DNA of 64,000 nucleotides from Sneathiella limimaris (lineage in GTDB: Bacteria > Pseudomonadota > Alphaproteobacteria > Sneathiellales > Sneathiellaceae). Positions 34,572 to 42,701 of the stretch are shown here, piece after piece (the first letter of the stretch is position 1; each line of letters opens with the position of its first letter). The notes beneath the pieces are model-generated. The model was not told the origin of the DNA, ran no database searches, and saw only the letters and a list, made by a program, of their open reading frames with translations. The DNA is taken from contig NZ_JABBYJ010000001.1 in assembly GCF_012932565.1 (NCBI RefSeq), positions 2,108,001 to 2,172,000 on the forward strand, written 5' to 3'. A program made the translations under genes and the position numbers.

Positions 34572-35591
34572 ATGTCCGAATATTACTGGACAGAGCTCAG
34601 AAGTTGTTTGATTGAGGCCCTCAAATCTCAACTCACCGGCGATGAGCAGACGGTGGAAGGGATTATAAGCCGACTGACCTTGAGACCCCCAAAAAACAGT
34701 CATTGGGGTGATCTTTGCACGAATGCGGCTCAGTTGTGTCAGAGCGTATCTTCTGAAACTTGTTTATTGGCAACGGATTTGATCCTCGAAAAGATAAGAA
34801 AGCACGAGGCTGTCAAGTCCGTGGATCTGGCAGAAAGTGGGGATATCAACATAACCTTAAAACAGGAAAAGATGGTTCAGGAGTTACCAAAGGTCATTTC
34901 TTCTGGCGTTCGGTACGGCTTGTCATCCTTAAAACCCCATTGCACTCCATTGATTGTTGAGGTTCCGGACGAAACCCATGATCTTTTAGCCTTGCGGCAG
35001 CTTTGGACGGCCAACTATCTGAAAAAGTTTGCGGATCTGATTGGGTTAGAAGCGACAGAAAGTGCCTGGACCCCCGGCGAGTTGCAGGGATACCCTGCTG
35101 AGGCTGCCTTGGCAAAATGTGGTGAAAGTCGGTTGCGACTTGCCCTTTTCGCAAACGACAAGGATTTTGCAACACACTTCAGCCCAGTACTCGCCGTGGA
35201 TCGAACCTATTCGAACCCCGTTTTTGCACTTCTTTATGCTGAAGCGCGACTGAAGAGATATTTAAGAAATGGAGTTCCTCTGGATGCTCAGAAGGAGGGA
35301 TCAACTTTACCGTTGGCAATAGAGCGGGAATTGCTTGTTTTGGTAACCGAATGGCCGCAAGTAATCCGACTAACGCTAAGAGACCAAGACATGGTTAATT
35401 TCGTCTCTTTCCTCCAGCGGTTAAGCCTGCTATTTTTCCGATTAAATGATGAGGAAAAACTTCAATCATCTGAATATTTTCAAGATTCTGATTCTGGAAT
35501 TTTGCGATTACAGTTGCTTGGAGCCGTCAGAACCCTTCTAACAGCTGGACTGGATCTGATGGATGTTGAGAGGCCAGAGGAGTTTATTTAG
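34572..35591 (+). CDS. ArgRS-like protein lacking the catalytic core
   Basis: A 339-residue intact frame. Residues ~1-110 match the arginyl-tRNA synthetase N-terminal additional domain (LRPPKNSHWGDLCTNAA near 37-53; SGDINITL near 89-96). Residues ~210-339 match the DALR anticodon-binding domain (SNPVFALLYAEARL near 214-227; 'LLTAGLDLMDVERPEE' at the end). Between them, where ArgRS has HVGH, the Rossmann core and a KMSKS-type loop, only about 90 residues remain; LIVEVPDETHDLLALRQLW occupies the HIGH position without its His/Gly. About 220-250 residues are missing against the usual ~560-600. It cannot aminoacylate by the known mechanism, yet the frame is clean and its stop overlaps the next gene's GTG by one base. 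Confidence 0.82.
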   Translation: MSEYYWTELRSCLIEALKSQLTGDEQTVEGIISRLTLRPPKNSHWGDLCTNAAQLCQSVSSETCLLATDLILEKIRKHEAVKSVDLAESGDINITLKQEKMVQELPKVISSGVRYGLSSLKPHCTPLIVEVPDETHDLLALRQLWTANYLKKFADLIGLEATESAWTPGELQGYPAEAALAKCGESRLRLALFANDKDFATHFSPVLAVDRTYSNPVFALLYAEARLKRYLRNGVPLDAQKEGSTLPLAIERELLVLVTEWPQVIRLTLRDQDMVNFVSFLQRLSLLFFRLNDEEKLQSSEYFQDSDSGILRLQLLGAVRTLLTAGLDLMDVERPEEFI

Positions 35592-36535
35592 TGAGTGATA
35601 ATCACAGTTTTGATGACGACGACGATTTTTTCGATGACGAGTATGTGCCGACGATGAATCGTTGGAAACTGCTGGGCGCAGCGTTGGCGCTGGTGATTAT
35701 CACAGGGTTTGGGATTGGCATTTGGTACGCCTACGATCAGGGCGTAAAAAAGGGCGTGCAGTTGGCGCCGCCCATTATCAAAGCCGATGACTCCCCGGTC
35801 AAAGAACAGCCCGAAGATCCGGGGGGGATGGATATTCCCCATCAGGACAAGAAAGTTTTCAATGTCCTGAACGGAGAGGAAAATACGGAAGAAAAAGTTG
35901 AAAAACTGATGGAGCCGCCTGAGCAGGTAGTGGAAGAAGCTGCTCCGGTTGATATCAAGGAAGATCCTGCTGTCAAAAAGCCTCTGGAGAAAGAAACTCT
36001 GATGGCAAAGGAAGAGCCAACTGAGGCGATGACCAAGACAGAGGAAGCCGCTACCACTGAAGTGACGTCGGCAGTTGAAGAAAAATCAGAAACCGTTATG
36101 GCGGAAAAGCCAGCCGATAATATTGAAAAAGCTGCTGAAATGGTCGAGAAAACCGAAGAAAAGGCAGTCGAAACGGTAGAAAAGAAAGCTGAGGAAACGG
36201 CACAAAAAACAGAAGCTGCACCCAAACCGGTAGCAGAAGCGGCTCCAAAAACTCAACCAACAGAGGCCAAGGAAGCGCCAGCTGGCGTTGCGTTTCGGGT
36301 TCAGTTAGGTGCCTTCCGGTCTGAGGATGCGGCCAAGAAAGCATGGCGAGACTTACAGAAGAAGCACGAAGGGTTGCTGGCAGGCGAGGTCTATAAAATT
36401 CAGACTGCAGAGGTCACCGGGAAGGGGCTGTTCTATCGGTTACAGGCTGGAGCTTTTGAAGACCGATCGAAGGCTGCAGAACTCTGTGATCAACTCAAGG
36501 CTCGAAAGCAGGACTGCCTCATTGCCAAAAACTGA
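35591..36535 (+). CDS. SPOR-domain cell-division-type protein
   Basis: A 314-residue inner-membrane protein. Cytoplasmic N-terminus rich in Asp, one membrane helix near residues 27-47 (LLGAALALVIITGFGIGIWY), a long acidic, Lys/Glu/Ala-rich linker in the periplasm, and a C-terminal SPOR domain (VAFRVQLGAFRSEDAAKKAW; LFYRLQAGAFEDRSKAAELC) that binds denuded peptidoglycan at division sites. It starts with GTG overlapping the preceding stop, so translation is coupled to the ArgRS-like gene. Confidence 0.88.
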   Translation: MSDNHSFDDDDDFFDDEYVPTMNRWKLLGAALALVIITGFGIGIWYAYDQGVKKGVQLAPPIIKADDSPVKEQPEDPGGMDIPHQDKKVFNVLNGEENTEEKVEKLMEPPEQVVEEAAPVDIKEDPAVKKPLEKETLMAKEEPTEAMTKTEEAATTEVTSAVEEKSETVMAEKPADNIEKAAEMVEKTEEKAVETVEKKAEETAQKTEAAPKPVAEAAPKTQPTEAKEAPAGVAFRVQLGAFRSEDAAKKAWRDLQKKHEGLLAGEVYKIQTAEVTGKGLFYRLQAGAFEDRSKAAELCDQLKARKQDCLIAKN

Positions 36536-37574
36536 TTATGATGGCGTGCGATCTGTCATCTTCTCGATTGAGGGGACAGAGATAACTGACCAAGAGCGAA
36601 GATTTTTTGAAACGGAAAAACCTTTTGGTTTCATACTTTTCGCTCGGAATGTTGAGAGCCCGCCACAACTTCAGAAGCTGACGTCAGAGTTACGGGCATC
36701 TGTGGGCCGACCTGATGCCCCTATTTTGGTGGATCAGGAAGGGGGGCGTGTCCAACGGCTTCGGGAGCCGCATTGGTTTAACGCACCATCCTTTGGTAAA
36801 ATCTCTGAACTCTACACCAAAGATGTAAGGGCTGGCCTGAGGGCGGCTGAGCTATCCACTCAACTTATTGCGGCCGATTTAAGGGCGACTGGCTTTTCCG
36901 TCAATTGCAGCCCTTGTTTGGACCTGAGACGGCCTGAGACTTCCTCTGTGATTGGGGATCGCTCCTTCGGTGAGGTCCCTGAGGAGGTCATTGAACTTAG
37001 CCGGATAGTTATCGATGGCTATCTGGAGGCCGGTATCCAACCCGTTATTAAGCATATGCCTGGCCATGGACGAGGGACGGTTGATAGTCATCTTGAATTG
37101 CCTGTCGTTTCGGCTTCTCATGAGATCCTTAGTGGTTCGGATTTTCTGCCGTTCAAGGAGTTCAATTTCTGTGCATGGGGAATGACGGCTCACATCGTAT
37201 TTGATGCTCTCGATCCAGAAAACCCGGCGACCCAGTCACCTAAAATCATTCAAGAGATTATCCGCGGGGAAATTGGGTTTGAAGGGCTGTTACTCACCGA
37301 TGATCTAAATATGCAGGCGTTGAAAGGAACTCTTGAAGAGCGGGCCGCTAAGTCTATCTCAGCAGGGGTAGATATTGTTTTACATTGTTCGGGTAAGCTG
37401 GGCGAAATGGAAGCCGTCGCCCCTGCATGTCCATTCCTCGGTCATGAGACTTTAGGTCGAATTGAAAGATGGGAGCAGAACAGCCTGTTGAACAGAGACG
37501 GTGATTCTGTTGCGGCGGATTTGGTCCAGATGCGCCGTGAGTTGGAAGGTCTGCTCGGGCAGGGTGAGGTTTGA
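36522..37574 (+). CDS. nagZ: Beta-N-acetylhexosaminidase
   Basis: About 350 residues, glycoside hydrolase family 3, which removes N-acetylglucosamine from cell-wall turnover fragments. Motifs: ILVDQEGGRVQRLREPHW, KHMPGHGRGTVDSHLELPVV (catalytic His-Asp dyad) and LLTDDLNMQAL (nucleophile Asp). I choose TTG 36522, eight bases after AGGA and 14 bp inside the SPOR gene; GTG 36546 is the alternative. An ATG-started longer frame from 36309 would overlap the SPOR gene in another frame and is unlikely. Confidence 0.92.
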   Translation: MPKTDYDGVRSVIFSIEGTEITDQERRFFETEKPFGFILFARNVESPPQLQKLTSELRASVGRPDAPILVDQEGGRVQRLREPHWFNAPSFGKISELYTKDVRAGLRAAELSTQLIAADLRATGFSVNCSPCLDLRRPETSSVIGDRSFGEVPEEVIELSRIVIDGYLEAGIQPVIKHMPGHGRGTVDSHLELPVVSASHEILSGSDFLPFKEFNFCAWGMTAHIVFDALDPENPATQSPKIIQEIIRGEIGFEGLLLTDDLNMQALKGTLEERAAKSISAGVDIVLHCSGKLGEMEAVAPACPFLGHETLGRIERWEQNSLLNRDGDSVAADLVQMRRELEGLLGQGEV

Positions 37575-38263
37575 TGGAGAATTTGTCCGATATCATCTGG
37601 GTTGCCTCCACTTGGATATTGCCTGCCTTGCTGGCAATTACCCTACATGAAGCGGGCCACGCATTTGCTGCCTGGAAGTTTGGGGATCCAACGGCTAAAA
37701 ATCAGGGTCGGGTAACCCTCAATCCTCTTAAACATATTGACCCCATGGGAACAATCATCCTTCCAGCTATCTTATTGCTGTTGAAGGCACCGTTCTTGTT
37801 TGGGTATGCAAAACCGGTTCCGGTGAATTTTGGACGCTTAAATAATCCCAAACGGGATATGATCTGGGTCGCGCTAGCGGGTCCAGGTATGAATTTCCTA
37901 CTGGCTTATGTCTGCGCTATAGGGATCCATGGTCTGGTTCTGTTTCCAGAATTGGCCAGTAACTGGTTGCTGGCAAATCTGGCCAATGGACTTCTACTGA
38001 ATGTGGTTCTGGGCGTGTTTAATCTGCTACCTATTCCGCCGCTTGATGGTGGAAAGGTTGCCGTTGGGATTTTACCAAACTTTTTGGCTATTCAGCTTCT
38101 CAAGTTGGAGAAGTATGGATTTTTATTCCTGATCGGGGTGATTTTCATTCTGCCCATGATTAGCCGGGCGTTAGGATATGAGCTGAACCTGCTTCGCTGG
38201 GTGCATGATGGGCCCATCAGCTTTGTAATCTCCCTGATTGCCAAGACTGTCGGTCTTCACTAG
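37574..38263 (+). CDS. Site-2 protease family (M50) membrane metalloprotease
   Basis: About 229 residues with several membrane helices. The zinc motif is in LLAITLHEAGHAFAAWKFGD (HExxH) and the third ligand in NLLPIPPLDGGKV. Intramembrane cleavage of unknown substrates. The ATG overlaps the nagZ stop by one base, showing tight operon coupling. Confidence 0.9.
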   Translation: MENLSDIIWVASTWILPALLAITLHEAGHAFAAWKFGDPTAKNQGRVTLNPLKHIDPMGTIILPAILLLLKAPFLFGYAKPVPVNFGRLNNPKRDMIWVALAGPGMNFLLAYVCAIGIHGLVLFPELASNWLLANLANGLLLNVVLGVFNLLPIPPLDGGKVAVGILPNFLAIQLLKLEKYGFLFLIGVIFILPMISRALGYELNLLRWVHDGPISFVISLIAKTVGLH

Positions 38264-38298
38264 ACTTTCCTCATTGAAAACAGGGGAGCAGAAGACCG

Positions 38299-39111
38299 AT
38301 GGACAAGTCCAAAGGCCTTTTTGAAAAATCGGAAACGTTTGAACAGGATGAACGTCCAGTTCCTGTTGATTATGCCCTTGTTGTGGATCTGGAAGGGTAT
38401 GAAGGTCCCCTCGATATCCTATTGGCACTAGCCCGTGACCAAAAAGTGGATCTGCTTAAGATCTCAATTTTGCAACTGGCCGAGCAATATCTGGCTTTTA
38501 TTGAGGAAGCCCGCAAACTTCGTCTTGAAATTGCAGCAGATTACCTTGTCATGGCAGCCTGGCTGGCTTTTTTGAAATCCCGACTGTTGCTGCCCCCTGA
38601 AGAAACAGATGAAGGACCTTCCGGTCAGGAAATGGCGGAGCGACTTGCCTTTCAATTGAAAAAGCTGGAAGCCATGAGAAAGGCAGCAGAACAGCTCACA
38701 GGTGGCATGATGACGGGGCGTGATCGATTGCGTCGCGGCCGGCCAGAAGGGGTTAAGGTTATCCGCCATTCCAAATATGATTGCAGCCTTCGCGAGTTGC
38801 TGCAGGCTTATGCACAGCATCAGGAGCGCAAAGGGATCCGCAACCCACTACGGCTGATGCGTGAAGCGGTTTACTCCGTTGAAGCAGCGCTGGAGCGGCT
38901 GGAGAATATGCTGGGCAAAATGCCAGACTGGATGGATCTATGGTCCTATTTGCCAGAGAACCTGAAAGATCCCTTTACCAGACGCTCTGCGGAAGCCTCA
39001 ACTCTTCTTGCTAGTCTGCAGTTGGTTAAGGAAGGGGAGCTGGAGTTGCGTCAGTCAGAAACTTTTGGTCCTATTCAGATACGGTCCCATACCCGGAAGG
39101 AAGAGGAATGA
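38299..39111 (+). CDS. scpA: Segregation and condensation protein A
   Basis: A 270-residue kleisin subunit of the SMC-ScpAB condensin. N-terminal motif YEGPLDILLALARDQKVDLLKISILQL near residue 33 and WLAFLKSRLLLPPEE further on. Overlaps scpB by four bases (ATGA). No smc is in the window. Confidence 0.94.
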   Translation: MDKSKGLFEKSETFEQDERPVPVDYALVVDLEGYEGPLDILLALARDQKVDLLKISILQLAEQYLAFIEEARKLRLEIAADYLVMAAWLAFLKSRLLLPPEETDEGPSGQEMAERLAFQLKKLEAMRKAAEQLTGGMMTGRDRLRRGRPEGVKVIRHSKYDCSLRELLQAYAQHQERKGIRNPLRLMREAVYSVEAALERLENMLGKMPDWMDLWSYLPENLKDPFTRRSAEASTLLASLQLVKEGELELRQSETFGPIQIRSHTRKEEE

Positions 39112-39710
39112 GCGTAAATCCCGAACATGTCCGGATGGTAGAGGCGTTGTTATTTGCCGCAAAAGAGCCGCTTGATGAGGTTTCTTTAGCAGCGCGCCTT
39201 CCCGATGATGCGGAAGTGCCGGAAATCCTAAAGTATCTGGTGAAAGCCTATGAGCATAAAGGGGTGAACCTGATCCAACTTGCCGGGAAATGGACCTTTT
39301 TAACCGCTCCAGATCTTGCCTGGCTGTTACAGGATGAAAAGGAAACGGAGCGGAAACTGAGCCGCGCAGCGCTGGAAACCCTCTCTATTATCGCCTATCA
39401 CCAACCGATCACCCGTGCGGAGATTGAAGAAATCCGCGGCGTAGGTCTTAGTCGAGGTGTGATGGATATCCTGTTTGATGCTGGTTGGATCCGTCCGCGT
39501 GGACGCAGAAGAACGCCAGGTCGTCCTGTGACCTATGGCACGACGGAGGAATTCCTGATCCATTTTGGCCTTGATGATGTCCGTGATCTTCCCGGTTTTG
39601 ACGAGATGAAGGCGAGCGGCCTGTTGAATATGGAGCCGAGTGGGCTGTTTGATGACATCCCTGGAGTTGAAGCCGCTACTGAGCTCGATCCTGAGGAAGA
39701 AGAGGACTGA
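39108..39710 (+). CDS. scpB: Segregation and condensation protein B
   Basis: A 200-residue winged-helix partner of ScpA. Motifs 'MVEALLFAAKEPLDEVSLAARL', 'RAALETLSIIAYHQPITRAEI' and 'GRRRTPGRPVTYGTTEEFLIHFG'. The stop abuts the convergent GNAT gene with no gap. In relatives tatABC normally follows; here four unrelated genes intervene. Confidence 0.94.
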   Translation: MSVNPEHVRMVEALLFAAKEPLDEVSLAARLPDDAEVPEILKYLVKAYEHKGVNLIQLAGKWTFLTAPDLAWLLQDEKETERKLSRAALETLSIIAYHQPITRAEIEEIRGVGLSRGVMDILFDAGWIRPRGRRRTPGRPVTYGTTEEFLIHFGLDDVRDLPGFDEMKASGLLNMEPSGLFDDIPGVEAATELDPEEEED

Positions 39711-40238
39711 TCAAAGGTTAAGGTACATGTAGCTGGTGGGAACCAGTTTGTCTGTATCAGGCTCTTTGGCAAACCCAGGTATAATTCCTGCTAGCTGAAA
39801 CCCATGTCCTTCGTAGAGGCGCTGTGCCGGACTGTCGGTAACAGTATCCAGTGTAACCAGGTTTTTGCCCATCGAGTTTGCTCGCTCAATCAGAACCCGC
39901 ATCAGCTTATCCGCGATACCGAGCCTTCTGTAGTTTGGATGGACCAGCAGTTTGGTCACTTCTGCACGATGGATTTGGTTAGGGGTGAGTTTCTTGATTA
40001 ACTGAACGGTCCCGGCAAGTTTGCCATCTTGTAGGGCTATCCAACAGTCTCTTTCATTCCTTTGAAGAGCTGGTAGGGCGTTTTCTATCCAGTAGGCTTC
40101 TGCCTCTTGCAGGCTGAACGGCAAAATGAAATTTACATTCGCGCCTGCTTCGACACAGGCTTTCAAGCAACCAGATAGATCCGCCACGAAATCGGGAAGG
40201 CTGTCGGCGTTTAATTCTTTAATTTCCAAATTCGTCAT
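39711..40238 (-). CDS. GNAT-family acetyltransferase
   Basis: A 175-residue GNAT enzyme with RAEVTKLLVHPNYRRLGIADKLM as the acetyl-CoA site and 'LVTLDTVTDSPAQRLYEGHGF'. Ends immediately adjacent to scpB and begins 13 bp after the XRE-cupin gene on the same strand, suggesting a small operon. Confidence 0.86.
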   Translation of the reverse strand: MTNLEIKELNADSLPDFVADLSGCLKACVEAGANVNFILPFSLQEAEAYWIENALPALQRNERDCWIALQDGKLAGTVQLIKKLTPNQIHRAEVTKLLVHPNYRRLGIADKLMRVLIERANSMGKNLVTLDTVTDSPAQRLYEGHGFQLAGIIPGFAKEPDTDKLVPTSYMYLNL

Positions 40239-40250
40239 GGATCGAAGCCT

Positions 40251-40805
40251 TTATACAAGAGCAAGAATATATGTGGCTGCGGAGCCAGCAGGGGTTTCAA
40301 AGCGGGTGGGGCCAAAACTGTGATATCTGAGGCTATCACCAGCATTCAGGGTGTAGGAAATTTCGTCTACGGTGACGGACAGGGAGCCGTCCAGCAGATG
40401 GAGGTGATGTTCAAGGCCTGGCAGGCTTGGTTTGTCATATGCGATGACTTGCCCCGCTTCAATTCGGCATTTTAGAAGCTCTGCTTTCAGCGACTGTGAA
40501 GGGGGCGATACAGATAGACGATAGAATCCCTTTTCCCTATCTCGCCATTCAGGTTGATCTGAGGCTGAAACTTTGGCGGTAAAGCTGTCTTCGACCATGG
40601 AGAGCAGTCTTGAGAGGGTGAGACCATAAGCCGCACAGAGTTTACTGAGGATATCAGTTGTGGGGCTAACCTCACTATTTTCCATACGCGAGAGGGTTGC
40701 CCGGCTGATGCCTGTTTCCTGGGCTAACTGTTCCAGCGACCAGCTTTTCTCTGCGCGTAAGCTTTTTAGCCGTTTTGCCAGTCTCGAGCCTAAATCTTCC
40801 TGCAT
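40251..40805 (-). CDS. XRE-cupin transcriptional regulator
   Basis: A 184-residue regulator. Residues ~8-62: HTH with WSLEQLAQETGISRATLSRME and 'LSKLCAAYGLTLSRLL'. Residues ~110-180: cupin domain (CRIEAGQVIAYDKPSLPGLEHHLHLLDG). The class often senses small molecules or metals. A 21-bp near-palindrome 37 bp upstream suggests autoregulation. It could control the downstream GNAT gene and, divergently, the ABC transporter. Confidence 0.88.
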   Translation of the reverse strand: MQEDLGSRLAKRLKSLRAEKSWSLEQLAQETGISRATLSRMENSEVSPTTDILSKLCAAYGLTLSRLLSMVEDSFTAKVSASDQPEWRDREKGFYRLSVSPPSQSLKAELLKCRIEAGQVIAYDKPSLPGLEHHLHLLDGSLSVTVDEISYTLNAGDSLRYHSFGPTRFETPAGSAATYILALV

Positions 40806-40841
40806 GATTGTGTCTGCCCTAGAGGTTTTGACTTGTTTCTA

Positions 40842-40862
40842 ATTTGGGAAATTATTCCAAAT
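40842..40862. promoter_or_regulatory. 21-bp near-palindrome, candidate XRE operator
   Basis: ATTTGG and CCAAAT arms separated by a partly symmetrical centre, between the XRE-cupin start (40805) and the divergent permease gene. Imperfect by one base, so confidence is moderate. Confidence 0.35.
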
Positions 40863-40949
40863 ATGAGAATAGTCAAGCGGGAAATTTTAGACGTGATTGC
40901 TTGACTGCAAATAATTATCATTTACTTCAAACGTTGCTGCGATTATTCA

Positions 40950-42698
40950 ATGGCTTCAAGTTTCAGGGAGAGGTCCGCCAATTTGACAACTGCCGCGTCC
41001 ATAGAAAATAGCCCACCGGTTTCAAGAAACCGAAAGAAGTACTTGGGTGGGACGTTGTCTTTGTTGTCCCTGTTGGTCGCTGCCATTGTTGCGACGCCTG
41101 TGCTCGTTGTCGCGGGTTTCATGTTCGTTCCTGCGTGGGACGTGTGGGCCCATCTCGTCAATACAGTCCTGGCCACTTATCTGCTGAATACACTCATTCT
41201 ACTGGTTTGTGTGACAGTTTTGGTTCTGTCTATTGGGGTTCCAACGGCATGGCTGGTCACCATGTATCAGTTTCCAGGAAGTCGCATTTTTTCATGGGCT
41301 CTCTTTCTGCCCCTCGCAATGCCAGCCTACATTATCGCCTATACCTACACAGGCATGTTCGACTTTGCCGGGCCAGTTCAAACCTTTTTAAGGGAATTAT
41401 TTGGTTGGTCCCGAAACGATTACTGGTTTCCTCATATTAGATCTGTAGGCGGTGCGGCCTTGATGTTGGGGCTTGTGCTTTATCCTTACGTATTTTTGGT
41501 GAGCAGGGCAGCCTTTCTTGAACAATCAATTGCAGCCCTTGAAGTGGGCCGCACACTTGGGCGTAAGCCATTTCGGGTCTTTTTCGAAATTGCTTTGCCG
41601 TTGGCCAGACCTGCGATTGTGGCGGGCCTAGCACTTGCCTTGATGGAGACCTTGAGTGACTTTGGAACGGTTCAGTATTTTGCAGTAGATACTTTTACGA
41701 CCGGAATTTACCGAACCTGGCTAGGCTTAGGTGAGCCAGCTGCTGCTGCGCAGCTGGCAGCGCTGCTGATGGTGTTTGTTTTTACGCTGGTTATTCTGGA
41801 GCGCTACAACCGGGGGCGTCGCAAATATCATCATACCGGTAGTAAATATCAAACAATCCGACGGGTTCCGCTGAAAGGTTCAAAGGCTATTTGGGCATTT
41901 TTGGCCTGTTTCCTGCCCATTTTTCTTGGATTTTTGCTTCCAGTAGGGTGGCTTCTCAATAAAAGCTTTCTTTACCCCGAAACAGTTTTGAATGACGAAT
42001 TTCCGGATTTGCTGACCAGTAGCATCGGTGTCGCAGCGGGAGCAAGTTTTGTGGCTTTGTTGGTGGCGCTTTTCCTTGTTTATGCCAAACGCAGTGGTCA
42101 AAAGCGACACGGGTCGGGTCTAAGATCCCTAAGTTTAAGAGTGGCCGCAATGGGTTATGCGATCCCGGGCCCAGTTCTAGCAGTTGGGATTATGATTCCA
42201 TTTGGATTTCTGGATAACAGTATTGATCAATGGGCGCGGCAGTTGTTTGGAATATCAACGGGTCTTCTGTTAAGCGGAACCTTGTTTGCCTTGATGTTTG
42301 CCTATTTGGTCCGGTTTCTTGCAGTGTCCTTGGGAACCGTGGAAGCCAGCGTCGAGAAAATCACCCCCAGTATGGAACAGGCGGCAACCGTTATGGGCGT
42401 AACCGGGCTCTCGCAGCTCTGGCGGGTTCATATACCTATCATTTCCGGAAGTTTGTTGACGGCGCTTTTAATGGTGTTTGTGGATGTATTAAAGGAATTG
42501 CCAGCAACCTTAATCATGCGACCCTTTGGGTTTGAAACGCTGGCTGTAAGGGCATATGAACTTGCAGCAGATGAGCGCCTTGCGGAAGCAGCAGGGCCTT
42601 CCATTGCAATTGTCTTGGCCGGTATTGTTCCTGTCATTATTCTCAGCCGGGCAATTGGAAAAGCGCGCCCAGGACAGAAAGACGTAATCGGTGAGTAG
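40950..42698 (+). CDS. Fe(III)-type ABC transporter permease
   Basis: A 582-residue protein in which two six-helix permease units are fused, as in FbpB/SfuB iron permeases. EAA-loop motifs: AALEVGRTLGRKPFRVFFEIALPLARPA near residues 190-220 and EQAATVMGVTGLSQLWRVHIPIISG near 472-496. Start is uncertain: ATG 40950 has a weak site, while TTG 40983 follows GGGAGAGG. No binding-protein gene is adjacent, so the periplasmic component must lie elsewhere. Confidence 0.88.
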   Translation: MASSFRERSANLTTAASIENSPPVSRNRKKYLGGTLSLLSLLVAAIVATPVLVVAGFMFVPAWDVWAHLVNTVLATYLLNTLILLVCVTVLVLSIGVPTAWLVTMYQFPGSRIFSWALFLPLAMPAYIIAYTYTGMFDFAGPVQTFLRELFGWSRNDYWFPHIRSVGGAALMLGLVLYPYVFLVSRAAFLEQSIAALEVGRTLGRKPFRVFFEIALPLARPAIVAGLALALMETLSDFGTVQYFAVDTFTTGIYRTWLGLGEPAAAAQLAALLMVFVFTLVILERYNRGRRKYHHTGSKYQTIRRVPLKGSKAIWAFLACFLPIFLGFLLPVGWLLNKSFLYPETVLNDEFPDLLTSSIGVAAGASFVALLVALFLVYAKRSGQKRHGSGLRSLSLRVAAMGYAIPGPVLAVGIMIPFGFLDNSIDQWARQLFGISTGLLLSGTLFALMFAYLVRFLAVSLGTVEASVEKITPSMEQAATVMGVTGLSQLWRVHIPIISGSLLTALLMVFVDVLKELPATLIMRPFGFETLAVRAYELAADERLAEAAGPSIAIVLAGIVPVIILSRAIGKARPGQKDVIGE

Positions 42699-42701
42699 TT
42701 T

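Noticed and set aside
34572-35591. Possibility that the ArgRS-like gene is a frameshifted pseudogene
   Set aside because: One uninterrupted frame with conserved motifs at both ends and a stop overlapping the next start; a clean in-frame loss fits better than decay.
36309-36521. Longer start for nagZ inside the SPOR gene
   Set aside because: Would add over 70 residues with Arg/Ser-rich shadow composition; nagZ homology begins after 36522.
40905-40925. Fur-like site upstream of the iron-type permease
   Set aside because: Only one ATTATCA half matches; the other half is poor, so it cannot be called a Fur box from sequence.
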